A stretch of DNA of 64,000 nt from Streptococcus macedonicus ACA-DC 198 (GCA_000283635.1 HE613569.1:1513501-1577500); one strand, 5' to 3'; positions 27,780 through 36,815 are shown, counted from the stretch's first letter. Numbers and translations: made by a program. The notes: generated by a model from the letters alone, not told the origin.

Positions 27780-28544
27780 GTGGCACTAATTGAATTTAAA
27801 AATGTCGAAAAATACTACGGGGAATATCATGCCCTTAGAAATATTAACTTAGAAATTGAAAAAGGTCAGGTTGTTGTAATTCTAGGTCCTTCAGGGTCTG
27901 GTAAATCAACACTTATCCGTACAATAAATGCCCTTGAATCTATTGACAAAGGGAGCTTAAAAGTAAACGGACATGAGGTTGCTTCTGCAACAGCTAAAGA
28001 ACTTGTGCAACTTCGCAAAGAAGTTGGCATGGTATTCCAACATTTTAACTTATATCCGCATAAGACGGTGTTAGAAAATGTGATTTTGGCACCAATTAAG
28101 GTTCTTGGTAAATCAAAACAAGAAGCTGAAGCTATCGCTAAGCAATACTTGACTTATGTTAACATGTGGGATCGTAAAGATTCATTCCCAGGAATGCTTT
28201 CTGGTGGACAAAAACAACGTGTGGCAATTGCTCGTGGTTTGGCAATGCAACCAGAGTTATTGCTTTTTGATGAGCCTACTTCTGCTCTTGACCCCGAAAC
28301 AATCGGTGATGTTCTTGCTGTTATGCAAAATCTTGCCGAAGAAGGAATGAGCATGGTAGTTGTCACGCACGAAATGGGATTTGCCCGTGAGGTTGCTGAC
28401 CGCATTATTTTTATGGCTGAAGGAGAAATTTTGGTGGATACTACTGATGTCCAAGGTTTCTTTGACAATCCAACTGAACCACGTGCTAAACAATTCTTGA
28501 GCAAAGTGATTAATCACACAAGTGACACTGTCTCTCAGAAATAA
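27780..28544 (+). CDS. Polar amino acid (glutamine-type) ABC transporter ATPase
   Basis: GlnQ-type ATPase of a polar amino acid importer, 254 residues, complete: Walker [22 protein letters not shown]-loop [17 protein letters not shown], signature [20 protein letters not shown], Walker [13 protein letters not shown] and switch His in [17 protein letters not shown]. The gene starts with GTG after AAAGGAGAC. It heads a four-gene operon with a binding protein and two permeases, ending in a strong terminator. Glutamine, glutamate or another polar amino acid is the likely substrate; the exact one cannot be told. Confidence 0.94.
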   Translation: MALIEFKNVEKYYGEYHALRNINLEIEKGQVVVILGPSGSGKSTLIRTINALESIDKGSLKVNGHEVASATAKELVQLRKEVGMVFQHFNLYPHKTVLENVILAPIKVLGKSKQEAEAIAKQYLTYVNMWDRKDSFPGMLSGGQKQRVAIARGLAMQPELLLFDEPTSALDPETIGDVLAVMQNLAEEGMSMVVVTHEMGFAREVADRIIFMAEGEILVDTTDVQGFFDNPTEPRAKQFLSKVINHTSDTVSQK

Positions 28545-28554
28545 GGAGATGCTT

Positions 28555-29367
28555 ATGAAGAAAAAACTAGGTTTAGCCATTTTAGCCAGTCTGTCACTTA
28601 TTCTATTGACACTTTTTTCTGGCAAAACAACATTTGCAGATAGCGTATCTGAACAAATCAAGAAAATTCAAGACGCTGGCGTTTTAAAAGTCGGTGTTAA
28701 ACAAGACGTTCCAAACTTTGGTTATTATTCAGCTGAAACTGGAAAATACGAAGGTATGGAAGTTGATTTAGCTAAAAAAATCGCTAAAAAATTAGGGGTT
28801 AAAGTTTCATTTACAGCAGTTACTGCTCAAACACGTGAAGCGCTTTTAGATAATGGACAAATTGACATCTTGATCGCAACTTATACCATTACTGAAGAAC
28901 GTCAGGCTTCTTATGCGATTTCTGACCCTTATTATTATGATGAGATTGGTTTCTTGGTTAATAAAACAAAAGGTTATGATAGCATTGCTGATTTGGACGG
29001 CTTGACAATCGGTGTTGCCCAAGGTTCAACGACTAAATCAGCTATTGAAGAATATGGTAAAGCACACAATCTAAGCTTTAATTTTGTTCAACTTGGTTCA
29101 TATCCAGAATTAGCCATTTCACTTTATGCTAATCGTATCAGTGCTTTCTCTGTTGATAAATCTATCTTGACTGGTTATGTCAGCAAGAAAACAGAAATCA
29201 TTGACGAAGGGTTCAACACCCAAGAATACGGTATCGCGGCAACAAAATCTAATCAGTCTGTGATTGATTACATCAATGACTTGCTTGCTGATTGGAAAGC
29301 TGATGGTAGTTTGCAAAAACTTTATGACAAATACGATTTAACGCCTGCAACGGCTGACGATAATTAA
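28555..29367 (+). CDS. Polar amino acid ABC transporter binding protein
   Basis: A family 3 solute-binding protein of 270 residues from ATG 28555, which has AAGGAG 6 bases upstream. An upstream in-frame ATG within the ATPase gene is less likely. It starts with a signal peptide (MKKKLGLAILASLSLILLTL...TTFADS) and the typical GVLKVGVKQDVPNFGYYSAE, then EGMEVDLAKKIAKKLGVKVS and LIATYTITEERQASYAISDP. Unlike most Gram-positive binding proteins it has no cysteine at all, so it lacks a lipobox and may be released or held only by its permease. Substrate probably glutamine or glutamate. Confidence 0.9.
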   Translation: MKKKLGLAILASLSLILLTLFSGKTTFADSVSEQIKKIQDAGVLKVGVKQDVPNFGYYSAETGKYEGMEVDLAKKIAKKLGVKVSFTAVTAQTREALLDNGQIDILIATYTITEERQASYAISDPYYYDEIGFLVNKTKGYDSIADLDGLTIGVAQGSTTKSAIEEYGKAHNLSFNFVQLGSYPELAISLYANRISAFSVDKSILTGYVSKKTEIIDEGFNTQEYGIAATKSNQSVIDYINDLLADWKADGSLQKLYDKYDLTPATADDN

Positions 29368-29383
29368 GAGAGGAGAGATTGAC

Positions 29384-30088
29384 ATGTTTTTATTAACCGA
29401 AGCTGCAAGTCCATTTGCCCTCTCGCGTTGGACAGATTTCTTTGCCAATTTTGGTGAATTTGCAAAAGGCTTCTTATATACGTTGGGAATGTCTATTTGC
29501 GCCTTGATTTTAGCCTTTGTTTTAGGGGTTATCTTTGGTGCTATGTCATCATCTAAGAATAGAGTTCTAAAAGCAATTGCCCGTGTTTATGTCGAAGTTT
29601 TCCAGAATACACCTCTTCTAGTGCAATTCGTTTTCGTTTATTACGGTCTTGCCATTATGACTAACGGTGTTGTTATGATTTCAACATTCTTTACAGCTGT
29701 TCTTTGCGTTGGGATTTACCACGGTGCTTATATCGCCGAAGTTATTCGTTCGGGGATTGAAGCTGTGCCAAAAGGGCAAACAGAAGCTGCTCTTTCACAA
29801 GGATTCACTTATAGTCAAACCATGAGTTTAATTATCCTGCCACAAGCGGTACGTATGATCTTGCCACCACTCACTAACCAAGTGGTTAACTTGATTAAAA
29901 ATACATCAACGGTTGCTATCATCTCAGGAGCAGATATCATGTTTACAGCGAAAGCTTGGGCATACGAAACAACTAATTATGTTCCTGCTTTTGCTGGTGC
30001 AGCACTTCTTTACTTCATTATGTGTTTCCCTCTTGCAACATGGGCACGTCGTAAAGAAGAAGAAAACAAGAAATCATATTCACTTTAG
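29384..30088 (+). CDS. Polar amino acid ABC transporter permease 1
   Basis: HisM-type membrane subunit, 234 residues, about five helices, with the EAA loop EAALSQGFTYSQTMSLIILP that contacts the ATPase. It has no fused binding domain, in line with the separate binding protein gene 17 bases upstream. Its ribosome binding site is GAGAGGAGAG. The second permease follows 12 bases later, so the pair should form a heterodimeric channel. Confidence 0.92.
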   Translation: MFLLTEAASPFALSRWTDFFANFGEFAKGFLYTLGMSICALILAFVLGVIFGAMSSSKNRVLKAIARVYVEVFQNTPLLVQFVFVYYGLAIMTNGVVMISTFFTAVLCVGIYHGAYIAEVIRSGIEAVPKGQTEAALSQGFTYSQTMSLIILPQAVRMILPPLTNQVVNLIKNTSTVAIISGADIMFTAKAWAYETTNYVPAFAGAALLYFIMCFPLATWARRKEEENKKSYSL

Positions 30089-30099
30089 GAGGAGAATAA

Positions 30100-30747
30100 A
30101 TGTCAGTATTAACACCTACCAACATTAGCTTTATCCTCCAAGGATTGTGGCTAACGATTTATATTTCATTTATTTCAATTGTACTATCAACACTTATCGG
30201 AACAGTGCTTGCTGTCATGCGTAACGGAAAAAATCCGATTCTTCGTTGGATTTCAAGTATTTATATTGAATTTGTCCGCAATGTTCCAAACTTGCTTTGG
30301 ATTTTCATTATTTTCCTTATTTTTCAAATGAAATCAACGCCAGCAGGAATTACTGCCTTCACTGTCTTTACTTCTGCTGCTCTTGCTGAAATCATTCGTG
30401 GAGGATTAAATGGTGTTGATCATGGGCAAACAGAAGCTGGTCTAGCACAAGGGATGACAAATTTCCAGATTTTCATTTACATTATTTTTCCACAAGCATT
30501 CCGTAAAATGCTGCCAGCTATCATTTCACAATTCGTAACAGTTATCAAAGATACGTCATTGCTATATTCAGTTATCGCTATTCAAGAATTATTTGGTAAA
30601 AGCCAAATCTTGATGGGACGTTACTTTGAGGCAGACCAAGTTTTTACACTATATGCTTTGATTGCTGCCATTTACTTTGTGATTAACTTTACCATTTCAA
30701 CAATTTCACGCCGATTGGCTAAAAAATGGGAAAAAGCTGCCGAATAA
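30100..30747 (+). CDS. Polar amino acid ABC transporter permease 2
   Basis: Second HisM-type permease, 215 residues. The EAA loop reads EAGLAQGMTNFQIFIYIIFP. The N-terminus NISFILQGLWLTIYISFISI is the usual start of the inner membrane domain. Ribosome binding site AGGAGGAG. It is the last gene of the operon and is followed by a perfect terminator. Confidence 0.92.
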   Translation: MSVLTPTNISFILQGLWLTIYISFISIVLSTLIGTVLAVMRNGKNPILRWISSIYIEFVRNVPNLLWIFIIFLIFQMKSTPAGITAFTVFTSAALAEIIRGGLNGVDHGQTEAGLAQGMTNFQIFIYIIFPQAFRKMLPAIISQFVTVIKDTSLLYSVIAIQELFGKSQILMGRYFEADQVFTLYALIAAIYFVINFTISTISRRLAKKWEKAAE

Positions 30748-30757
30748 TAAATCAAAC

Positions 30758-30793
30758 AAAAATCCCTTACTCACATTGAGTAAGGGATTTTTT
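30758..30793 (+). terminator. Terminator of the amino acid ABC operon
   Basis: AAATCCCTTACTCA (30760-30773) pairs with TGAGTAAGGGATTT (30777-30790) perfectly over 14 bases, followed by a T run. Confidence 0.9.
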
Positions 30794-30838
30794 ACTGTCA
30801 TATGTCAAAAAGAAGTTATTGTTTATTCAATCAAATCA

Positions 30839-31447
30839 TTAATGGAATAGTGTTAATAAATAGTTCAACCCTCTATACGCCACAACGGTGTAAATATAAA
30901 GTGTCACTGGTTTGGTAATAAGGAAAATCGTGATAAATTTTTTCCAAGTCATTTTTGAAAGCCCAGATACCATGCAAAGGAAATCATCTGGAAAACCTGG
31001 TAGAGCAAAGGCTGCTCCTAAAAATTTAGCGTAAAATTTACCATCATTGCGGTCTAAATAACCGACGTACTTATCATAAGTTTCTTGTGAGACAAAGGCT
31101 TTGACAAAAGTCTCACCATAACGTCTAGTAAGCCCGAAAGCTAATAGAGAACCTGTAAAAATACCAGTAAAGTTATAAATAAATCCCCAGATAGGCCCAA
31201 ATGCAATGTAACCAATAACACTTGTCATCCCACCAGGAATAATCGGATAAACGACTTGAATCACTTGCAAGAGCATAAAGATAAGCGGTGCAAAGAACCC
31301 AAGTTGTCCAAGGTAACTTTGAAAGATTCCTCCAACTTGGAAATATGTTGGGTGTTGTTTAAAGAAAATTAACAATCCAATAGAAATGATAAATCCAATT
31401 CCTGTTAAAATTTGAAAATTTTTTCTCTGGGTTCCAGCTCCTACCAT
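30839..31447 (-). CDS. TVP38/TMEM64 (VTT domain) membrane protein
   Basis: The 202-residue protein has several membrane helices and the VTT-domain features PIIPGGMTSVIGYIAFGPIW and ALPGFPDDFLCMVSGLSKMT (the F/GxPxxxxx reentrant loops). DedA/VTT proteins of this class are membrane proteins with suspected roles in lipid scrambling or proton-driven transport; the bacterial TVP38 role is unknown. GGGAGGGG lies at good distance from ATG 31447. It probably forms an operon with the small gene just upstream. Confidence 0.87.
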   Translation of the reverse strand: MVGAGTQRKNFQILTGIGFIISIGLLIFFKQHPTYFQVGGIFQSYLGQLGFFAPLIFMLLQVIQVVYPIIPGGMTSVIGYIAFGPIWGFIYNFTGIFTGSLLAFGLTRRYGETFVKAFVSQETYDKYVGYLDRNDGKFYAKFLGAAFALPGFPDDFLCMVSGLSKMTWKKFITIFLITKPVTLYIYTVVAYRGLNYLLTLFH

Positions 31448-31485
31448 AAATTCCCCTCCCTTGTCTCAAAAATGAAAGCATCGCT

Positions 31486-31602
31486 TCAACGTCGCCAACT
31501 AATAATCTTCAGACCAAATAGTTCTAAAAGATAAACAATAAGTGCTAACGGTAAAACTAGTAAAAGTAATATATAAAGTATTGATTTCTTAGATTTTTTC
31601 AT
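31486..31602 (-). CDS. 38-residue membrane peptide with strong SD
   Basis: ATG 31602 to TGA 31486-31488 encodes MKKSKKSILYILLLLVLPLA followed by LIVYLLELFGLKIISWRR. It has a basic N-terminus, one membrane helix (about residues 8-27) and a basic C-terminal end. AAGGAGACTAAA gives a near-ideal ribosome binding site, which supports translation. It is 38 bases upstream of the TVP38 gene. A perfect hairpin (31617-31640) sits just 5' of the SD. It is too short to assign to a family. Confidence 0.65.
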   Translation of the reverse strand: MKKSKKSILYILLLLVLPLALIVYLLELFGLKIISWRR

Positions 31603-31616
31603 TTTAGTCTCCTTAT

Positions 31617-31640
31617 CATTTAGCTGCTATCAGCTAAATG
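31617..31640 (-). promoter_or_regulatory. Hairpin directly 5' of the small peptide's SD
   Basis: CATTTAGCTG (31617-31626) pairs perfectly with CAGCTAAATG (31631-31640) around a 4-base loop. On the minus strand the stem ends a few bases before AAGGAG. No T run follows, so it is not a terminator; it could protect the 5' end or affect translation. Confidence 0.55.
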
Positions 31641-31694
31641 CCCTATCTCTTTCGTTTCATTAAAATAATATCTTAAATTAAAAGGTCTTAACAG

Positions 31695-31997
31695 TTACTT
31701 TTCGTGAAATTGCCGTTGCATGATAGAACCCGTTGAGGCATCAATGGTGTAACTGTAATCCCTCGTTTCAGTTCTTAAGGTAATATGATAAGTTGCCTTT
31801 AATCCCAAGCGACTTTTCTCAAAAGATTTTGAGAGAAGGTCCTTGCTTGCAACACCAGCATTTTGATAAGCAATTTGATAAGCTTCTTTGCTACTTAAAG
31901 TGTAACCAAGATTATTGTAGGCGCAAATAGACAAGATTATTAAAATCACTGCTAGTACACTTATCAAACCAATTTTAAACTTTTTGGAAACTGTCAT
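31695..31997 (-). CDS. PepSY domain membrane-anchored protein
   Basis: The 100-residue protein has an N-terminal membrane anchor (KIGLISVLAVILIILSICAY, residues about 8-27) and one PepSY domain outside. This runs from SSKEAYQIAYQNAGVASKDL through KATYHITLRTETRDYSYTID to ASTGSIMQR. PepSY domains are thought to inhibit proteases or sense envelope conditions. It lies near a two-component system on the same strand and could modulate it, but about 240 bases and a terminator separate them. Confidence 0.85.
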   Translation of the reverse strand: MTVSKKFKIGLISVLAVILIILSICAYNNLGYTLSSKEAYQIAYQNAGVASKDLLSKSFEKSRLGLKATYHITLRTETRDYSYTIDASTGSIMQRQFHEK

Positions 31998-32184
31998 CTT
32001 TTCCTCTCTTCGATATTATATGCCTATTATAACCAAGCTTTTTTGAAAAATCTCGGCTAAAGTATCGCAAAGCTGTGGCAAAAGTGCGGCAATTTCTTCT
32101 AAGTTTAGTTTACTAGATTTCAGCACTTGCGCTCTTATAAAATTGTAAGACGATTGAAAGATTTGAGGTAGGCTAATGAGAACA

Positions 32185-32226
32185 AAAATACGAAGTCGAG
32201 ACAAGGTGCTCAGCTTCGTATTTTTT
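32185..32226. terminator. Terminator after the histidine kinase
   Basis: AATACGAAG (32187-32195) pairs with CTTCGTATT (32214-32222), with A and T runs outside, so it can work both ways. The kinase stop codon is at 32239. Confidence 0.75.
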
Positions 32227-33160
32227 ATTATTACCTCGTTACTTTACTGGCAAATAAATAATGAAACTCGTTTCTTGAGCATTTGAGATTACAGTGATTG
32301 TTCCCTTATGGCGCTCAACAATTTCCTTGGTAATGGCAAGTCCAATGCCAAAATGACCACCTTTTCCCTTGTAGAAACGTTCAAATAAGTACTCTTGATC
32401 TTGCTCTGAAATAGCTTCGCCATCATTTGAAATAGTGATTTGTAATTGATTTTCTATCAGCTTTCCTGAAATACTGATTTGTGTTTTAGCGTAGCGGACA
32501 GCATTCGATAAAATATTGGTAAATGCACGTTCCAATAACTTTTCATCGGCTTCTATTTCCAAATAATCATCGTCAAAGTGATGTTCAAAGGCAATGCCAC
32601 GTTCATCAGATTTGGCTTTCAAGCGCCAACTAACATCATAAAGAAGGTCTGTAATATTCAGCTTTTCAAGCTGTAATTGTGTTTGGACGGATTCCATTTT
32701 CGAAAGTGTCAAAATATCATCCACCAAATCAGTCATTTTCTGACTTTCATCAACAATTACACTGGCTGCCTCTTTAGCATCAATAACTCCCTCTTTAATA
32801 CCTTCAGCATAGCCTTGAATAGACATCAAAGGCGTCCGCAATTCATGAGAAGAATTTTGAAAGAAGAGTTGTTGACTACGTTGGTTGGCATCAATCATAT
32901 CATTCATCCGCTCAACAGTTTGCCCAACTTCATTAAATTCACGGTAGGCAAAATTTTCTGTTGGCAAGTTTTTTTCACGATTGCCAACACCTAAAATATA
33001 AGATTTCAAACTACCAAAATTTCGGTCAAGTTTTCGAGCGGTAAGAAAAATACTGATACTAGCAATGATTTCGATAATAACCATCAAACCTAACAATATA
33101 AAATTAATATAATTTTCTAGTTCTTCAATCGGTGTGACGTTGGCAAAAACGAAAATATAA

Positions 33161-34575
33161 GGCTCTATAATTTCTGTAGTGGGTAAATCCACTGTAGAGA
33201 TTATGGAGCCTTTTTTAGTGTAGAAAAAAAGTCCCATATGACCTATAATGAAAAGCGACTAAACTCATATTAGAAAGGGTTCATATGGAACAACTAAATC
33301 TTATCACAAATTTTCTCAGAATTAAAGACAAAAATATCACTATCACTGATGAATATAATATGGGGACTCACTTAGAACTCCACGGTCACTTGGACTACAC
33401 AGCCCCTAAATGCCCAAAATGCAAGGGACAAATGGCTAAGTACGACTACCAGAAAACTTCTAAAATCCCCTACCTAGAAACTGCTGGCTACCCTTTGCTT
33501 ATCCGTCTTCGAAAGCGTCGTTTCAAGTGTAAAGATTGCGGAAAAATGGCGGTAGCTGAAACTCCTCTTGTCAAGAAAAACCACCAAATCTCTGTCGCTG
33601 TTAACCAGAAGATCGCTCAATTACTCATCGAAAATCAAGCAATGCAACAGATTGCACACAGGCTATCTATCTCAACATCGTCAGTTATGAGAAAGCTCAA
33701 TGAGTTCAAGTTTGAAACGGATTGGAATACCCTACCCGAGGTGATGAGCTGGGACGAGTATGCCTTCAAGAAGGGGAAAATGAGCTTCATCGCTCAAGAT
33801 TTCGACTCCCTAAATGTCATCGCCATTCTCGACGGAAGAACCCAAGCAACCATCCGAAACCACTTTCTACGCTATCCTAGAAAGGTTAGAAATCGGGTCA
33901 AAGTGATTACCATGGATATGTTTAGTCCCTATTATCAACTTGCTAAACAGCTTTTTCCGAATGCAAAAATTGTACTCGATCGCTTTCATATCGTGCAACA
34001 CCTTAGTCGTGCTATGAACCGTGTCCGTATTCAAATTATGAATCAATTCGACAGAAAATCCCAGGAATACCGAGCCTTGAAACGTTACTGGAAATTGATA
34101 CAACAAGATAGCCGTAAACTCAGCGATAAACGATTTTATCGTCCTATGTTTCGAATGCATTTGACTAACAAGGAAATCCTAGAAAAACTCCTATCCTACT
34201 CAGATGAACTACGACAGCACTATGAACTCTATCAGCTTCTCTTATATCATTTCCAAGAGAAAAACTCAGATCATTTCTTTGACCTCATCGAACAGGAAAT
34301 AGCCACTGTTAATCCTATTTTCCAGACGGTATTTAAGACATTTTTAAAGGATAAGGACAAGGTTTTAAACGCCATGGAATTGCCTTATTCCAACGCCAAA
34401 CTGGAAGCTACCAATAATCTCATCAAAGTCATTAAGAGAAATGCCTTTGGTTTCAGGAACTTTGAAAACTTTAAAAAACGGATTTTGATTGCTTTGAACA
34501 TAAAGAAAGAGAGAGCGAAGTTCGTCCTCTCTAGGTGTTAGCTTTTCATCTACCCACTACAGTTGACAAAGAGCC
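33161..34575 (+). mobile_element. ISL3-family insertion sequence, copy 1
   Basis: The element is 1415 bp long. Left end GGCTCTATAATTTCTGTAGT and right end (complement) GGCTCTTTGTCAACTGTAGT are imperfect inverted repeats of about 25 bases. AAATATAA flanks both ends (33153-33160, 34576-34583), the 8-base duplication expected of ISL3. It appears identical to the copy at 51504-52918. The left end also folds on itself (33161-33210) and is followed by TTTTTT, an IS-borne terminator. Confidence 0.95.
33285..34541 (+). CDS. ISL3-family transposase
   Basis: Complete 418-residue ISL3 transposase. An N-terminal zinc finger (CPKCKGQMAKYDYQ and FKCKDCGKMAV) is followed by a helix-turn-helix (QAMQQIAHRLSISTSSVMRK) and the DDE domain (VMSWDEYAFKKGKMSFIAQD, VITMDMFSPYYQLAKQLFPN, VLDRFHIVQHLSRAMNRVRI and, near the end, SNAKLEATNNLIKVIKRNAF for the Glu). 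The SD GAAAGGG precedes ATG 33285. Because both copies look identical and intact, the element has probably moved recently and may still be active. Confidence 0.95.
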   Translation: MEQLNLITNFLRIKDKNITITDEYNMGTHLELHGHLDYTAPKCPKCKGQMAKYDYQKTSKIPYLETAGYPLLIRLRKRRFKCKDCGKMAVAETPLVKKNHQISVAVNQKIAQLLIENQAMQQIAHRLSISTSSVMRKLNEFKFETDWNTLPEVMSWDEYAFKKGKMSFIAQDFDSLNVIAILDGRTQATIRNHFLRYPRKVRNRVKVITMDMFSPYYQLAKQLFPNAKIVLDRFHIVQHLSRAMNRVRIQIMNQFDRKSQEYRALKRYWKLIQQDSRKLSDKRFYRPMFRMHLTNKEILEKLLSYSDELRQHYELYQLLLYHFQEKNSDHFFDLIEQEIATVNPIFQTVFKTFLKDKDKVLNAMELPYSNAKLEATNNLIKVIKRNAFGFRNFENFKKRILIALNIKKERAKFVLSRC

Positions 34576-35138
34576 AAATATAATATGTTGGAGAATCGTC
34601 ATTATTGTCTTGTTTGACATAACTGTCTGCTAATGTGCCAGGATATTCCTGCATTTTGATCATGTAAGCTGAACCATCAATTTCAACCTTTTTAAAGTAA
34701 TTTAAACTATTTTGGTAATCACTATAGTCTGCATCATCTTCATCAATATCATCAAACCATTCAATATCGTCATTATCTGAAAAATAATCAATAATCTTTT
34801 CAGAGATTTTTTTCTCTGATAAATCGTACATAGAAGCTGAAATGTACTTGATATCAAAAGAGTCGTCTGCAATGATATAAGTAGTCTCAAAAATATTTCC
34901 TTCTGCTGTCGTTTCTGGAGTATCACCGACATATAAGGTGTCCAAAGTATCATATTGATTTTGTACAGCTGTAAATGCCTGCTCAGCAATAAATAATTTC
35001 AAAAGCACATTAAATACTAAAAGAATAATAGCAAAAGAAACGATAATAATGGTTAAAGGCTGAACAAATAATGTCGTTTTGAAACGCAAATTTCGACGCT
35101 TTTTCTGCAATATTTTTTTCGGGTGATTGAGCTGTTTT

Positions 35139-35831
35139 TTATTGTTTTTTCGTGAGTTTGAAACCATAGCCCCAAACCGTTTCAATAAGGACATGACTAT
35201 CGACTCCTCTCAATTTTTTACGCAAGCGTTTAATGGTATCATCCGTTACCCTTGTTTCTATGCTACTTTCGTATCTCCAAATGTGATGCAAAAGTTCGTC
35301 ACGTGAAACAGCCTCTTCGGCATGATTCATCAGCATTTTTAATAATTCAAATTCTGTATTGGTCAGTTTTAAGACTTGATTGTCATAGGTGACCGTTCGT
35401 TCTTTCTCGGATAAGGTCAGCGCTGCGTAAGTCACGACATCTGAGGTTCCTTTAGCCACTTCTTGCGATTGCGGTTGGCGTGCCAAAATAGCTTTCACGC
35501 GCAAGCTTAATTTTAACGGTGAAAATGGCTTGGTGAAATAATCATCTGCTCCTGCTGAAAAACCTTTGACAAAATCGGCATCACTATCACGCGCTGTTAG
35601 TAGGATAATGGGAACATCAGAGCGTTTACGAAGCATGGTTGCAATCTCAATACCATTTGTCCCTGGCATCATAACATCCAAAATCACTACATCTGCTTCT
35701 TCTTCCATAAAACGCAGCAACAATTGGTCTCCTGTCTCGAAAATATCAACATCGAGTCCTTGTTCACGTAAGAATAATGCAATCAATTCACGAATATTTT
35801 TTTCATCATCTGCCACATAAACTTTAGCCAT
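35139..35831 (-). CDS. OmpR-type response regulator
   Basis: The 230-residue regulator has an intact receiver (DD at 8-9, Asp52 in VVILDVMMPGTNGIEIATML, Lys in FTKPFSPLKLSLRVK) and a winged-helix DNA-binding domain (LKLTNTEFELLKMLMNHAEE ... TVWGYGFKLTKKQ). Its partner kinase starts within its 3' end and is disrupted, so it now lacks its cognate full-length kinase. Targets are unknown; the PepSY and TVP38 genes nearby suggest an envelope signal. AGAGGTG stands before ATG 35831. Confidence 0.93.
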   Translation of the reverse strand: MAKVYVADDEKNIRELIALFLREQGLDVDIFETGDQLLLRFMEEEADVVILDVMMPGTNGIEIATMLRKRSDVPIILLTARDSDADFVKGFSAGADDYFTKPFSPLKLSLRVKAILARQPQSQEVAKGTSDVVTYAALTLSEKERTVTYDNQVLKLTNTEFELLKMLMNHAEEAVSRDELLHHIWRYESSIETRVTDDTIKRLRKKLRGVDSHVLIETVWGYGFKLTKKQ

Positions 35832-35936
35832 TTAACACCTCTAAAACGTAAATTCTTACATTTATCATACCATAAATTGCACTAAATATGGCAAGCCCAA
35901 CTGGACTTGCCACAGAAACACCTCCTATTTTTTCTA

Positions 35937-36815
35937 TTATTTTTTCAACTTTCTTAATTCCTTTTGGAAGGAGCGTCGCAAGACTTTGACTTGCTGATAA
36001 GCAGATTTCCCTGCTTTGGCATAATGCCCTTTTTTATTAAAATAGCTGTGCTCCCATTGTTCGTGTTGGCGTTTTTTAATTAAAAGTGGCGCTGAAAAAC
36101 GATTGCCTTGATTGGCTAAGATTTGTTTCCGAAATGCAGGATCATGTGGTTTGATGGGAGCAATATCAAGTTCATAATGCCTTTTGTCATTCTGATTCGC
36201 ATAGTTAAAACTAGCACCGTTGATAATCCCATTATGATTGGTACCCTGTGGGTCAATTTCATTTGCAAAGCGCCCTTGGCTATCTAGGATAAATTCCGTA
36301 TGAAATCCCATTACAATTTTCAAATTAATGGGTAACGAAAATCCCAAAATAGGCTGTTTAGGAGCTTTATTGTGAAGACGTGACGATTCTGTCAAATCAA
36401 AATCAAATTGTTTCCGCCAAAAACGTCGCCTCTTCTTTCCTTTTAGATAAGTCAACAAGGATAAACGGTCATTTTGAGCTGGAAAATATTCTCGTACCCA
36501 CTGTGCTTGGTAGGCAGAAATCACATAACGAAATTGATGAATTTGGTGAGCCAGTAAATTATCGGCTGCCATACTTTCTGCTGGAAAGGCAAGTTGGACA
36601 ACCTCCGAAAATTCTTGCCAAAAGACATGATCTGGTGCCAAGTTATCCGAAAACTGATTTATCAACTCGCGCGTCTGGCTGACGTTCCCAGTTAATTCTA
36701 AAGGCATTTGAGCAATTGCCATGACTTTCTCCAAGACTTCCTTTGCCTGATTGGCACTTGTCACAGCTCTGCTATTTTCCCAAAAACTAAAAAATGCTTT
36801 ATCTCCGATTTTCAT
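35937..36815 (-). CDS. Conserved streptococcal protein, possibly DUF3114
   Basis: The 292-residue soluble protein has no signal peptide or membrane helix. It is rich in aromatic and basic residues, e.g. FSFWENSRAVTSANQAKEVL, YLKGKKRRRFWRKQFDFDLT, VMGFHTEFILDSQGRFANEI and SYFNKKGHYAKAGKSAYQQV. The HTEFILDSQGRFANEIDPQG piece followed by NGIINGASFNYAN looks like a folded core. It may belong to the DUF3114 family of streptococci, but I cannot confirm this. It stands alone between the two-component genes and the broken pectate lyase. Function unknown. Confidence 0.7.
   Translation of the reverse strand: MKIGDKAFFSFWENSRAVTSANQAKEVLEKVMAIAQMPLELTGNVSQTRELINQFSDNLAPDHVFWQEFSEVVQLAFPAESMAADNLLAHQIHQFRYVISAYQAQWVREYFPAQNDRLSLLTYLKGKKRRRFWRKQFDFDLTESSRLHNKAPKQPILGFSLPINLKIVMGFHTEFILDSQGRFANEIDPQGTNHNGIINGASFNYANQNDKRHYELDIAPIKPHDPAFRKQILANQGNRFSAPLLIKKRQHEQWEHSYFNKKGHYAKAGKSAYQQVKVLRRSFQKELRKLKK

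Larger units (their letters stand above)
32239..35167 (-). pseudogene. Sensor histidine kinase disrupted by an ISL3 element
   Basis: The N-terminal part (from ATG 35167) has a basic leader, a membrane helix (TIIIVSFAIILLVFNVLLKL) and an extracellular sensor domain up to SPTYYI. The second part continues FVFANVTPIEELENYINFIL with a second membrane helix, HAMP, His[22 protein letters not shown] and an ATPase domain (FTNILSNAVRYAKTQISISG, GHFGIGLAITKEIVERHKGT). An IS (33161-34575) with an 8-base target duplication AAATATAA splits the sensor domain. Removing the IS and one duplication restores one frame of 501 residues. The upstream response regulator is intact. Confidence 0.92.

Noticed and set aside
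32016..32204. 62-codon minus-strand frame (MSRLRIFVLISLPQIFQSSY...) upstream of the PepSY gene
   Set aside because: No ribosome binding site, overlaps a clear terminator hairpin at 32187-32222, and the protein has no recognisable pattern.
33867..34160. 97-codon antisense frame inside the ISL3 transposase (also at 52210-52503)
   Set aside because: It is the reverse of a complete, well-recognised transposase and occurs in both copies only because the copies are identical.
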